Assembly: GCF_030463565.1 (NCBI RefSeq)
Contig: NC_134659.1
Location: 8,626,511 to 8,690,510, forward strand
DNA length: 64,000 nucleotides
Direction of reading: 5' to 3'
From: Pelecanus crispus
Taxonomy: Eukaryota > Chordata > Aves > Pelecaniformes > Pelecanidae
The notes under the pieces are model-generated. The model was not told the DNA's origin. It saw only the letters and a program-made list of their open reading frames with translations, and did no database searches. Positions 45,401 through 51,720 of this stretch are shown piece by piece (the stretch's first letter is position 1; every line of letters begins with the position of its first letter). A program made the translations under genes and the position numbers.

Positions 45401-46850
45401 ACTCGACATGAGCAGCGCCAGGCTGTGAACCAGCTCCTATGCTGAGCAAAGGGATGGCAGAGCTGTAATGGGTAATTCCAGGAAACAGCCAGCTCGGGGA
45501 ATATCGCTGTGCAAATCCCACTGCCCCAGCGCTCTGCTGCCTCCGGATCGGAAAAGATCTGGAAAGTGCAGCAAGGACAAGCAAGGTCTAGATGGGCTTC
45601 TGGGTTAAGAAGAGCTAAATCAAGCGGGGTGCTTCTTCCTGGGCGAAGCTGATCGAGGGGCGACACAGGGAAGGTCTGTAATGATGAGCGGTGGGTGAAG
45701 TGGGGGGAGGAAGCTGCTGGTTTTTGTCCCTTCCAACACAAAAATGAGGATCAAGGGAGACCGCGAGGTGGCAACAAACACCAGGAGAAGGACGTTCGCC
45801 GCATCCTCGGCTTTCCTGACTCACCGACACCCGACAGCCGCTCTGCAAAGCCCAGGCTTCGTAAGGCGGCTGCACCAGCGGGGTGGGGTCCGGGAGGGTG
45901 CCCTGGGGAGATGCCCCCTCCCCACCCGCTGCCCCCGGCCCGCTGCTGGCGGGGTCTGGGCCCTTCAGCCCCGACGGGGAGCCAGGCAGGAGGCTGGAGG
46001 TGCCGTGCAGACCCCGAGCACGTCCGGAGCAGAGCAGTAACCCTGCAGTGGTCTCAAGTGAGAGAGACGGGGGGGACACAGGTAGTCCCAGGCATGTGTC
46101 AGAGAGACCTCTGGACACAGGTAGGCACGCCGCTCCGGTTCACCACCCAGCAGACACCCTGCCAGCCCCGCCGTCCCCCCAGCTGCAACCCTGGGGTGCT
46201 GCCAGCCCTGGTCTGGGCAGGGTACCCCACCTCTGCCCGTGGGCTGCCGGGCACATGGTCAGCTCTGTCTGAGGGTTTCTCCACTGTCACCTCTACATAG
46301 AGTAGAGAAACTGAGTCACGGATGAGGATGGAGCCTGTGGTCCAAACCTGGGCAGGCGCAGGGGATGCCTTCACCTCTGGCTGTCCATACGTGGACACCC
46401 GACCACCAGGATCAGACCCCCTTGGGTCTGGGGGCAACCAGCTCCCCTCAGTGCCACCCCCTCCCACCCCACTGCCCCAGAGCACGCGAGGCAGTGTGGG
46501 GCCCAGAGCACTGCCAGGGACAGGGCTCTGCCGCAGCCCTGCGCACGACACCCCATGGATTTGGGGGCATCTCTCCAAGGCCCCATGCGCAGGGTCCCCA
46601 GGCCACGGGGCACAGCCGGCTCCTTCCCACCCACACGGCCCTCGCCTGGAGCAGAGCCGCTTCCCGGCTGCCCCGGCCTCCCTTGCTGCGCCAGGAGGGA
46701 CACTGGTTGTGGGGAAGGGATGGTGGGGTCCGGTGTCGGGGCCTCACCTGTGAGACACCTGAGAGCCCCTCAGGCTGGACATGGTCTCCTCCAGGTTCTG
46801 CCGAAGGTCCAGCACATTCTGCACCGTCCTCTTCCTCTGGGACTCGGGGT
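18401..46850 (-). CDS. NAV1: NAV1, neuron navigator 1 (29 coding exons, 5' end outside window)
   Basis: Neuron navigators are microtubule plus-end-associated AAA+ proteins acting in neurite outgrowth and axon guidance. Exon spans, 5' to 3' on the minus strand: 46748-46850, 42843-43208, 30873-31011, 30363-30660, 29290-29983, 28726-29175, 28481-28522, 28152-28303, 27301-27471, 26704-26756, 26511-26534, 26340-26417, 26051-26134, 25756-25867, 24991-25112, 24571-24579, 22950-23146, 22684-22846, 22368-22542, 22054-22151, 21832-21927, 21510-21669, 21176-21411, 20914-21068, 20643-20714, 20173-20369, 19526-19644, 19109-19306, 18401-18496. All junctions are GT/AG and in phase, totalling 4859 coding bases. 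The peptide follows mammalian NAV1 from DPESQRKRTV to the C-terminal end. Human NAV1 is roughly 1,880 residues, so about 250 N-terminal residues are absent here and are expected upstream of 64000. The match is to remembered NAV1 protein; no alignment was run. Confidence 0.97.
18815..18850. repeat. Short GT-rich tract in a NAV1 intron
   Basis: Alternating TG-rich bases between the last two exons (18497-19108). A minor alternating purine/pyrimidine tract. Confidence 0.4.
19109..19306 (-). CDS. NAV1: NAV1 window exon 28 (VHGQKAAWEDPVEWVRDTLP...)
   Basis: 198 bp, 66 codons in phase 0: VHGQKAAWEDPVEWVRDTLP, then WPSAQQDQSKLYHLPPPTIG, ending SSLDSDPL. The acceptor is gcctgcag and the donor gtatggc. 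Confidence 0.98.
19526..19644 (-). CDS. NAV1: NAV1 window exon 27 (PCFFLSCPVGIEDFRTWF...)
   Basis: 119 bp. Reads (G)PCFFLSCPVGIEDFRTWFID, then LWNNSIIPYLQEGAKDGLK on a codon boundary. The acceptor is ccctgcag and the donor gtaccca. Confidence 0.98.
20173..20369 (-). CDS. NAV1: NAV1 window exon 26 (MLTFSNNVEPANGFLVRYLR...)
   Basis: 197 bp. Reads MLTFSNNVEPANGFLVRYLR, then RKLLESDTDVNANKEELLRV and FLEKHSTSDFLI plus one base. It forms the AAA+ lid region. The acceptor is tcccccag and the donor gtatggc. Confidence 0.98.
20643..20714 (-). CDS. NAV1: NAV1 window exon 25, AAA+ sensor 1
   Basis: 72 bp. Reads (C)PYIIGTTNQPVKMTPNHGLH LSF plus two bases. IIGTTNQ ends in the polar sensor-1 Asn. The acceptor is gtcactcag and the donor gtgggaa. 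Confidence 0.97.
20914..21068 (-). CDS. NAV1: NAV1 window exon 24, AAA+ Walker B
   Basis: 155 bp. Reads DLQLYLSNLANQIDRETGMA, then the Walker B strand LVILLDDL at 20976-20999, ending GALTCKYHK plus two bases. The acceptor is gttgcag and the donor gtgagag. The Walker B acidic pair is DD. Confidence 0.98.
21176..21411 (-). CDS. NAV1: NAV1 window exon 23, AAA+ Walker A
   Basis: 236 bp. Reads LKEKCVDSLVFETLIPKPMM, then the P-loop GPSGTGKT at 21278-21301, and ends FNMHQQSCK. This is the nucleotide-binding core of the C-terminal AAA+ domain; all Walker A residues are intact. The acceptor is gcctgcag and the donor gtgaggg. Confidence 0.98.
21510..21669 (-). CDS. NAV1: NAV1 window exon 22 (DYITKMDPASTLGLSTES...)
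   Basis: 160 bp. Reads DYITKMDPASTLGLSTESVY, then GYSISHIKRVLDAEPPELPL and CRRGLTSIVVTLK plus one base. The acceptor is tccacatag and the donor gtgagtg. Confidence 0.97.
21832..21927 (-). CDS. NAV1: NAV1 window exon 21 (DLKQQEFFLGWTKVSGKVDW...)
   Basis: 96 bp, 32 codons in phase 0: DLKQQEFFLGWTKVSGKVDW, then KMLDEAVCQVFK. The acceptor is ggctcctag and the donor gtaggag. Confidence 0.97.
22054..22151 (-). CDS. NAV1: NAV1 window exon 20 (VSPMDAVSAGTQKDELTLR...)
   Basis: 98 bp. Reads VSPMDAVSAGTQKDELTLRI, then VVRMPPQHIIKG on a codon boundary. The acceptor is gtccctag and the donor gtaagtg. The region leads into the navigator C-terminal module. Confidence 0.96.
22368..22542 (-). CDS. NAV1: NAV1 window exon 19 (LEVDLLKAENDRLKVAPG...)
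   Basis: 175 bp. Finishes the second coiled coil (LEVDLLKAENDRLKVA), then a variable Pro/Ser linker and SSPRRSLGLTLGHAFSPSLG, ending one base into an Asp codon. The acceptor is tcccccag and the donor gtagggg. Confidence 0.95.
22684..22846 (-). CDS. NAV1: NAV1 window exon 18 (second coiled coil)
   Basis: 163 bp. Begins LFQAHGEGEPEKKEVSELRS and ends LEALNSAHQLEQLRETMHNM Q. It is the Glu/Lys/Leu-rich second coiled coil. Compared with human NAV1, the segment before PEKKEV is shorter and diverged. The acceptor is ttgggccag and the donor gtgagga. Confidence 0.96.
22950..23146 (-). CDS. NAV1: NAV1 window exon 17 (LRSSFNKAFSIKKGPK...)
   Basis: 197 bp. Reads LRSSFNKAFSIKKGPKSASS and ends SSTSSSVGIDTA plus two bases. 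It has a basic motif followed by a Ser/Pro linker. The acceptor is tcccgtag and the donor gtacgtg. The next intron is only 103 bp. Confidence 0.96.
24571..24579 (-). CDS. NAV1: NAV1 window exon 16, 9-bp microexon (VYE)
   Basis: Three codons, Val-Tyr-Glu, between a strong acceptor (pyrimidine run then ccag) and donor gtaagtc. They are needed to restore the KKSW-VYE-LRSSF order known from NAV1. A TGC lies about 20-25 bases upstream of the acceptor, within ctgac (plus 24599-24606), as in SRRM4-dependent neural microexons. The exon is phase 0 at both ends. Neural regulation is inferred. Confidence 0.9.
24991..25112 (-). CDS. NAV1: NAV1 window exon 15, poly-Lys tract
   Basis: 122 bp. Reads LRIKRQNSSDSISSLNSITS, then HSSIGSSKDADA, six AAG lysine codons and SW, ending on a codon boundary. 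The acceptor is gccccag and the donor gtgggtt. The pure AAG run is a slippage-prone coding repeat. Confidence 0.97.
25756..25867 (-). CDS. NAV1: NAV1 window exon 14 (end of first coiled coil)
   Basis: 112 bp. Reads DTELLDLRETIDFLKKKNSE, then AQAVIQGALNGTDVTPK plus one base. The acceptor is tcccccag and the donor gtaaggc. Confidence 0.97.
26051..26134 (-). CDS. NAV1: NAV1 window exon 13 (first coiled coil)
   Basis: 84 bp, 28 codons in phase 0: begins ANLVAAFEQSLVSMTSRL and ends RHLAETAEEK. It continues the coiled coil. The acceptor is tctcccag and the donor gtgggtg. An 18-bp tandem repeat lies in the upstream intron at 26156-26209. Confidence 0.96.
26156..26209. repeat. 18-bp repeat, 3 copies, in a NAV1 intron
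   Basis: Three units of GCGAGCACCCACGGCC type immediately upstream of exon 13 on the NAV1 strand, about 20 bp from its acceptor. Confidence 0.75.
26340..26417 (-). CDS. NAV1: NAV1 window exon 12 (first coiled coil)
   Basis: 78 bp, 26 codons in phase 0: QIRKLRRELESSQEKVATLT SQLSAN. Heptad spacing of Leu/Ile/Val fits a coiled coil. Donor gtgagtc. Confidence 0.96.
26511..26534 (-). CDS. NAV1: NAV1 window exon 11, 24-bp microexon (AEEKMQSE)
   Basis: Exactly eight codons, AEEKMQSE, flanked by gtgctgacag and gtgagcc. Both ends fall on codon boundaries, so skipping would keep the frame. It starts the first coiled coil. Whether it is alternatively spliced cannot be told from DNA. Confidence 0.93.
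26704..26756 (-). CDS. NAV1: NAV1 window exon 10, 53 bp (HGSVLSLASSASSTYSS)
   Basis: 53 bp reading (V)HGSVLSLASSASSTYSS to a codon boundary. The acceptor is ctgttgcag and the donor gtaagag. It links the Ser-rich region to the first coiled coil. Confidence 0.95.
27301..27471 (-). CDS. NAV1: NAV1 window exon 9 (VSPTAATPRITRSNSIPTH...)
   Basis: 171 bp. Reads SPTAATPRITRSNSIPTHDS and then MGSTLSLADKPKGMIRSGSF, ending RDPVDD plus one base. The Ser-Gly-Ser-Phe segment is highly conserved in navigators. The acceptor is tccttgcag and the donor gtgagag. Confidence 0.97.
28152..28303 (-). CDS. NAV1: NAV1 window exon 8 (YQLHSQEEAKERRHSH...)
   Basis: 152 bp. Reads YQLHSQEEAKERRHSHAVSS and ends LPSPPALPMALVGKGPLTSI plus one base. 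The acceptor is tccccag and the donor gtcagtg. Confidence 0.95.
28481..28522 (-). CDS. NAV1: NAV1 window exon 7, 42 bp (ANRDRNTLPKKGL)
   Basis: 42-bp exon reading (S)ANRDRNTLPKKGL plus two bases of Arg. Pyrimidine-rich acceptor ttcccttccag and donor gtaaaag. It joins in phase on both sides. Confidence 0.94.
28726..29175 (-). CDS. NAV1: NAV1 window exon 6 (AAAKTYVKPPSLANLDK...)
   Basis: 450 bp. Reads AAAKTYVKPPSLANLDKVNS and later SMESLQMPMSLPSAF, then an Ala/Pro/Glu-rich, less conserved segment (about 28760-28850), ending SPRLAHLD plus two bases. The acceptor is cctccag and the donor gtatggc. The exon appears lineage-variable near its 3' end. Confidence 0.96.
29290..29983 (-). CDS. NAV1: NAV1 window exon 5, largest exon, with SxIP motif
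   Basis: 694 bp encoding KPETKATDKSKLSV through ELPPTPL. It includes KKPPSGLTRPSASSSFGYKK and the run SNIQYRSLPRPAKSSSMSV, both typical of NAV1. At 29733-29744 it encodes S-G-I-P followed by VKP in a basic Ser context. SxIP is the known ligand of EB proteins, so this is a likely microtubule plus-end tracking site (inferred from family knowledge). The acceptor is cccaccag and the donor gtatgac. Confidence 0.98.
30363..30660 (-). CDS. NAV1: NAV1 window exon 4 (LRTDSEKRSLAESG...TLKVA)
   Basis: 298 bp. Starts LRTDSEKRSLAESGLSW and ends TLKVA plus one base. It contains PPVAVTSPITHTAQSTL, a conserved basic/Ser-Pro stretch. The acceptor is tgcctgcag and the donor gtgagac. Confidence 0.97.
30765..30779 (-). 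repeat. MIR-core 15-mer GGGGAAACTGAGGCA
   Basis: Exact copy on the minus strand in the intron between window exons 3 and 4. Probably a MIR remnant; the rest of the element is not recognisable. Confidence 0.4.
30873..31011 (-). CDS. NAV1: NAV1 window exon 3 (WDESSSISSGLSDASD...NSAIA)
   Basis: 139 bp. One base completes Gly (long isoform), or Ser if the 33773 exon is used; then WDESSSISSGLSDASDNLSS to TASRRNSAIA on a codon boundary. The acceptor is ttgcag and the donor gtaggtg. Ser-rich and probably disordered. This is the first exon shared by the long form and the proposed short form. Confidence 0.96.
33100..34350. promoter_or_regulatory. CpG island, probable internal NAV1 promoter
   Basis: A stretch of about 1.2 kb is dense in CpG and GC boxes, far above the flanking intron, and sits in the 31012-42842 intron. 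It encloses the candidate alternative first exon at 33773-33819. CpG islands of this size in vertebrates normally mark promoters. Strand and start site are not proven by sequence. Long open frames on both strands here (for example 32771-35116) are a by-product of high GC. Confidence 0.65.
33773..33819 (-). CDS. NAV1: Candidate alternative first coding exon of NAV1 (MLRAGG...)
   Basis: Within a dense CpG island, an ATG at 33819 (A at -3) opens MLRAGGPRRAPRLAS. After 47 bases comes a donor gtaccg. The exon ends two bases into a codon, exactly the phase needed by the acceptor at 31011, giving an S-WDESSS junction. A TATA-like TTTAAG lies at 33895-33900, and GC boxes lie at about 33850-33872. What is seen is the ATG, the open frame, a donor and a phase match. 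That it is used as a shorter NAV1 isoform is inference: a GT after a short open frame can occur by chance, and the donor is not a strong consensus. Confidence 0.5.
36143..36226 (+). mobile_element. MIR-like SINE fragment
   Basis: GCAGATGGGGAAACTGAGGC, followed by CTGACTCGCCTGAGCTCACC CAGCAGAAG. This follows the MIR core order (GGGGAAACTGAGGCAC ... TGACTTGCCCAAGGTCACAC AG) with several changes. Ancient and degraded. Confidence 0.6.
37400..37690. promoter_or_regulatory. CpG-dense patch in the large NAV1 intron
   Basis: Smaller CpG-rich patch with a CCAAT box (about 37599-37604) beside an AAATATTTAT (37384-37393). Possible enhancer or minor promoter. No exon identified. Confidence 0.3.
39510..39551. 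repeat. 14-bp repeat, 3 copies (GGTGGGGTGACCTT)
   Basis: Units at 39510-39523, 39524-39537 and 39538-39551 (last one ends CC). It lies in the intron between window exons 2 and 3 and carries the same GGTGACC core as the 8.6-kb minisatellite. Confidence 0.85.
42843..43208 (-). CDS. NAV1: NAV1 window exon 2 (SLEMTCYDSDEAN...EDDDITT)
   Basis: 366 bp. It completes the Ser codon from the previous exon and reads SLEMTCYDSDEANPRSVSSL through to MGKTLTEDDDITT plus two bases of a Gly codon. The acceptor is tcctcacag and the donor gtaagtg. The composition is Ser- and acid-rich with no folded domain visible. It is separated from the next exon by an intron of about 11.8 kb that contains the internal CpG island. 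Confidence 0.96.
44190..45110 (+). mobile_element. Ancient CR1-type LINE fragment, antisense in a NAV1 intron
   Basis: The plus strand follows the endonuclease-to-RT part of CR1-family ORF2. It reads DYFLEQLLGNPQ near 44230, then a segment with a GGGAACTACAT-like block near 44380, and further on a GCTTTGGTAAAGGAAAATC-like block near 44865. That is followed by CCCTCACCAAAGGC and GGGATAAGAGGGAAGATCCTC near 44980-45040. These landmarks occur in the same order in CR1 elements of birds, turtles and crocodilians. It is heavily diverged and full of stops. The subfamily was not determined. Confidence 0.8.
45345..45393. repeat. 11-bp repeat, about 4.5 copies (GAAGCGAACGC)
   Basis: Units at 45345-45355, 45356-45366, 45367-45377 and 45378-45388 plus a partial, with two or three differences each. 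Just 3' of the old LINE fragment in the same NAV1 intron. Confidence 0.8.
46748..46850 (-). CDS. NAV1: NAV1 window exon 1 (DPESQ...QVSH)
   Basis: 103 bp. It begins with the last two bases of a split Asp codon, reads DPESQRKRTVQNVLDLRQNL and then EETMSSLRGSQVSH, and ends two bases into a Ser codon. The acceptor is ctctctgcag and the donor gtgaggc. This is the second coding exon by comparison with human NAV1. The previous exon was not found between 46851 and 64000. It lies in the N-terminal region, before the Ser-rich stretch. Confidence 0.93.
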
Positions 46851-47439
46851 CTGCAGAGAGATGAGGCGGCGGCTTTAAAGGGATGAATGGCTCCAGCACC
46901 CCCCGCCCGCGGCTGTGCCCACCAGCTCTCGCCCTGCCCGCTGGGAGGGGACAGGGCAGGGCTGGCGCCGGGCTGGAGCCGCACCACCATGAAATGCCAC
47001 CCCCAAGGGTGCTGCAGCTGGGACGGGGATGTCTGGTCCAGAAAGGACGAGCTGGGAGGGACCAAGCGGGGCTACAGGACCCACGCAGGTGACCAGAGGC
47101 CAGCTACAGTCAGGCGACCCCAAAGCACTGGGACCCTGCTCCATGCGACCACGCAGGAGCAGCCGTCCTGGGAGAACGTCCCCAAACCTGCCCCTGCATC
47201 CCCCAGGCCCCGGGGGTGCTCCGGCCCGGGGACACGGGCGCTGCAGCAGCACCGCTCAGTGCGCAGCCAGCAGGAGCCGAGGAGATGTCGGGGAGTGGTG
47301 CAAGCTGAGCCCTGCTCCTGCCTCATGCCCGGGGAGAGGTGGCTGCTTCTGCTGGGCGCTGCAGCAGCCGGTGGGACCGAGCTCCCCACGGGCACGGCCC
47401 AGGGCTGGAAACCCCCGAGCTCCAGCTGCCCCGCGACTT

Positions 47440-47700
47440 CTGCAGGTGTGTGCACCCACAGCACGGGCGTGCATGTGCGCACGCAGGTACGCACCCCCCA
47501 ACCTGCACGTGTGAACATGCATGTACCTGCACCACAACCACCTGTGCTCACGCGTGTGTATACAGGCATGCACATCCACACATGTGTGCGTACACACCTG
47601 CAAACACACATGCACACCTGCACACACATGCGTGTGCACACACACCCCCAGAGACACACACGCATGTGCACACACACACGTATGCACACACACAGAGGAG
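47440..47700. repeat. CA-rich imperfect microsatellite
   Basis: About 250 bases of interrupted CACACACATGCAC-type alternation with CACGCATGTG-like palindromes. Z-DNA-prone. Open frames rich in His/Thr across it are artefacts. Confidence 0.85.
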
Positions 47701-50522
47701 GGGGTCACTCCTGGCACAGCCGTGGCAGCGCTGCTGGGCTCGGGGCCACGGCTCCAGCCCCCGCGCCCCTGACCCACTCGCGTGCATCCCCGGCGGCTAA
47801 CAGCCATGCCACCGCGGCTTTGATCCCCGATTTCAAGCCTTTCAGCCGCAGCTTGCCACTGAACCACAGTGACAGCGGGCGCCAGGGACGCTGGATGTGG
47901 CTCCTCCTAATGTAACGTGGCAACCAGCGCTTCAGGATTTGCAACGGCACTGTGCAAGCTGCAGCGACGCAGGGACCGGGGGGACACAGCCAGCACACTC
48001 CGGCAGGCTCCCCGCAACGGCACGGCCACACGCCTGGCAAATACGCAGGGCTCACGTCCCATTGTCCCCATCACACACCAACCGTGCCACCGGACACGCT
48101 GCAGGCAGCACCCATGGGTGATGCTGCCCCATCCCCGCGCTCTGCTCACCCACCAGCCCAGGCAGGAGCACCTCAAACCAGCGAAGCGGCTCTGATTTAT
48201 GTGTGACCCTGGAAGGTGGTGACGAGCGGTAACAGCCCCGATGAGACAGGTTAAATCAAGCAGGTTAAAGCCAGTTGTAGATGAGGGTAAGAGGGCTGGT
48301 GAGCCCACGGGGCACCCAACATGGCCAGCACATGCTGTCGCGTAAGGATACCCGGCCCTGCGTGTGTCTGATCACCCTGGTCCAGCTCCCAGAGCAAGGC
48401 TTAGCAGGGGGCAAGTCAGGAACCTGTTATTAAATCTTTGCTGTGGCTCATGCGTGTTGGAGTTAATCAAAGGCACAGAGCCTCCGACCGGTGCCCCAGA
48501 GCCTGAGGAGGAGGGTGTGCAGGCAGCAAGGCCGAGGGCTGGAGGGCTGGAGCAGAGGGGGCTGCGCACGTGGAGCCAGGGCACGGAGGAGGCTCGAGGG
48601 GCCCTTGGTGCCAAAGGCTGGCGCCCACCCTGCTCTGCGGCGGGGGACGAGGGGACTCTGTGCCCCTCTGGGGGGGGCAGGCAGAAAGGGCCGTGTTGGC
48701 AGATCAGGGGCACCTCAACGCTGCCAGGTCCTGCCCTTGGGCTGCCTAGAAAGATGAATTTTCAGGCTTGAAATGGCAGAGCAGAAAGCTGAGGCCAAGT
48801 CTGCTGCTGCCACATGTGCAGTCTGTAGAGCTATGTAAGATTTTGGAGGGGAGGCACATCCGAACCGTGGGGAAGGGCAATAAAACACCTACCAGCGTCC
48901 CCAAGCGGGTCCATGCAGGGAAGGACTCGGCACCCTCAGCTCCTCCACCCTGGCCGCATTTGGTGGGTGCCGTCCACCCTGAGCCCAGCTCCCGCAGCCG
49001 GGGATGGCGGCACGCACACCCCGGCAGCACCGCATCCCTGTGGGCTGGGGCGGAACCGAGCAGGATGGGATGGAAGAGCCACCGTTGTCCCCTGGTGCCA
49101 CCAGCAGCTCCCACCCCCCTGCCAGCTCGGCATCGTGCTCCTCCTGGGCATGGCTCCCTCCCAAAAACACCCCGGCTGCCTCCCCCGTGGCCACCCGCAG
49201 CGGCTCCCCCAGGCACGAAGCCAGCACTTGGGCCTGGCGCTGCCTCCTCCCCGGGCGCCGCTGCCAGCGGGGCGGCTACAGCCACCCCCACCCCACGGAG
49301 CAGCGGGGCCGGGGCGAGCGCTCGCTGCGTCCCCCGCGCGAGGCCGGAGGGGCCAGCATGTGGGTGCCACCTCCCCCTGCACCCTCAGTGCTGCTGGGGG
49401 CCCCCCGCAGCGAGGATCCCCAGGGCACCCAAGGTGAGAAGCAGCGCCCAAGGCTTGGGTGCCTGGCGGGGGCTGGAGGGCGCTTCAGCCCCGCTGCTTC
49501 AGGGCGATGGCCCTGACGCCCACCCCAGCTTCACCCGTGGCGCTGTCGGCCATCCGTGCCCGGCACACTTTGCTCTCCTGGCCCCCGTATTCGGGTGACA
49601 GTCCAGGGCGCTCTACCCTCTGGAGCCGCCCCAGGAAGAGCAGCAGCTCTCACCTGGGAAAGGGCCAAGCTGGGGCTCGAGGAGCTGCTCACCCACCTCT
49701 GGCACACATCCCACCGGCTGCATCGCTGCCAGCGCTGATGTGCCACCGCCTGTCCCCACTGTGCTGGGCCGGGGCGGTGACACCAGGCCCCCCGCAGCCC
49801 ACTTTCCAGGTGCAGCGAGGGGCCAGGGGCTGTCTCAGGGCTGGCTGAGCCGCAGCGTGCCAGAGCTGAGCCGAAACCGGAGCCGCTGGGAGAGCCTGGA
49901 GTGTGGGAACGGCAGGAGCGCGCTGGATTCCTCCCTGCATCGATTTAGCAAGCTTCCCGCAGCCAGATGTTTCCAGCTGCCGGAGCGGGGAGCAGCAGGG
50001 ACGGTTCAGCCTGTGCTGCAGAAGGGTCAGTCGGACACCCTGCCTTGGCCGGGCTCATTCTCCTGGCAGCGATGGCCAGGACGTGTCCCCCAGTGTTCCC
50101 CGCTCTGCCGGGGCTGCAGGCTCGGGGACCGAACGTTCCCCCCACCCCGGCTCCAGGCTGGCTTGCAGCCCTGTTCGCAGCTCTCTGCCGCTCTCGCAGG
50201 CTCCGTCCTGCTGTCAGGGAGGGATGGGGGTGCTGGCTCCGGCCCTGTGCTCCCCTAGCCCAGCCACGCAGAGGAGGGCAGCCCCGAGATGCAGCCACTG
50301 TCCCCAAGCCCTGCGCAGGGAGCCCACCAGCCCCACTGCCTGAGTCGCTCTCCCCTGCGCCAGGCTGGGTCTAACCTGCCCTTGCCGGCTCCCTGTCCTG
50401 CCCTCGGCTGCAGCGGTGCTTGGGCAGCTCTCTCGGCCCCCCCCCGCTGCTCCTTTCTTAACTGAGCGCTCTCAGTGCTCTCTCCAACATCAGCAAACAC
50501 AATACAGCTCCACTTCGCGCAC

Positions 50523-50537
50523 GGGGAAACTGAGGCA
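50523..50537 (+). repeat. MIR-core 15-mer GGGGAAACTGAGGCA
   Basis: Exact copy followed by CAAAG. Probable MIR remnant in NAV1 intron 1. Confidence 0.4.
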
Positions 50538-51185
50538 CAAAGTCCTAGCGCAGCCCCGACCACCCCATCGTCTGCAAGCGCTCTCCCACAGGCCTCCATC
50601 GCCTGCCTCAGCTGCCTGCTGCACGACGGTGGATGCCGGCACAGCGACCTGGCACCGTGGGTGCCCAGCCCCGACCCACGCGCTGCCCATCGCTCCTGTC
50701 TCCTGCCCTGCACCACTGGGGAAGCAGCAGGTGCCCTTGCTGAGAGAAGGAGCAGCGGTGAGGTGGGATGTGGGACTGGAGGCAGCCAAGGAGGACGAAG
50801 AGGAGGAGGAGGAAGGAGAGAGCTGTGCTGCAAAGGGCTGGCTCAGGGCAAGGTGCTGCGTGCTGCAGGTCTGACTGTGCCGGACACTGCAGAGCCAGGG
50901 CCAGAAGAAACTGGGGAACTCCAGGTTGTGCTCACATCCAGCCCTTCCCATCACCTCCCAGAGCGAGCGGTGGCAGCTCCTCTACCTGCACGACGGGGTG
51001 CAGCCGCGTCACCACAGCCGGGCGCTGCCGACGTGGCCAAATACGTCAAGGAATGGGGAAATTATCAACTCCAAATGGTTCATGACAGCTCATTTCAAAG
51101 GAGCATGTGGCCAACAGCTCCCGCTGGGGCCAGGCAGAGCCGCGTCCACAGGACACGTGTGCCCCATGTGCCTTGGCAGAGAAAC

Positions 51186-51350
51186 CCGCGCGCGTGTGTG
51201 TGCCGCCCGAGCGCTTGTTTGCATCATGCGTATGTTCATGTGTGGGCCACATGGTAGCAAAACCCCTCTGCCTGCAGAAAGGTGCGTGTGTGCGTGTGCA
51301 CGCCTGTGCCTGCGACCCTGCACGTGTGCCCACGTGTACGTACGCAGGCA
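51186..51350. repeat. GT-rich imperfect tract
   Basis: CGCGCGTGTGTGTG, GTGCGTGTGTGCGTGTGCAC and ACGTGTACGTACG blocks. Alternating purine/pyrimidine DNA. Confidence 0.7.
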
Positions 51351-51509
51351 CGAGGATGGCAGCAGCCGACGCCAGCATGGGCACGAGCGTGCTAGGCTTG
51401 CATGGATGCACCGTCTGTGCCTGTGTTCATATGCTCAGCGTGAGCACGGCACTCAGACGCGTGTTTTCTTGCCCCCCACGACCCAACTGGTCGTGTTTCA
51501 GAAGATCAG

Positions 51510-51720
51510 ACTCAGAAAGGACTGCTGGCGACCCAGTAGAGATTTTAATGGCAAGCGGGAATTTGCTGTAAAAGGCTTCATGGTGTTTCTGAGTCATTAC
51601 GGTGGGCCCCTGTTACACAGTAGCTGCAACGAATTTCCCCAGGCCATGAAACATTTTTAACTGGTTGCTCAATTCCTTCCAGCGCATTGAAAAATACACT
51701 CATAAACCATTCTCCTGGGG
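51510..51720. promoter_or_regulatory. Low-GC block in intron 1, enhancer candidate
   Basis: Contains GAGATTTTAATGGCAAGCGG, TGAGTCATTACGG (AP-1-like TGAGTCA at 51589-51595) and CATTTTTAACTGG. Sharply lower CpG than its flanks. Confidence 0.25.

Noticed and set aside
47072-47915. Open frames rich in His/Thr/Cys/Val
   Set aside because: Translations of the CA-rich microsatellite.
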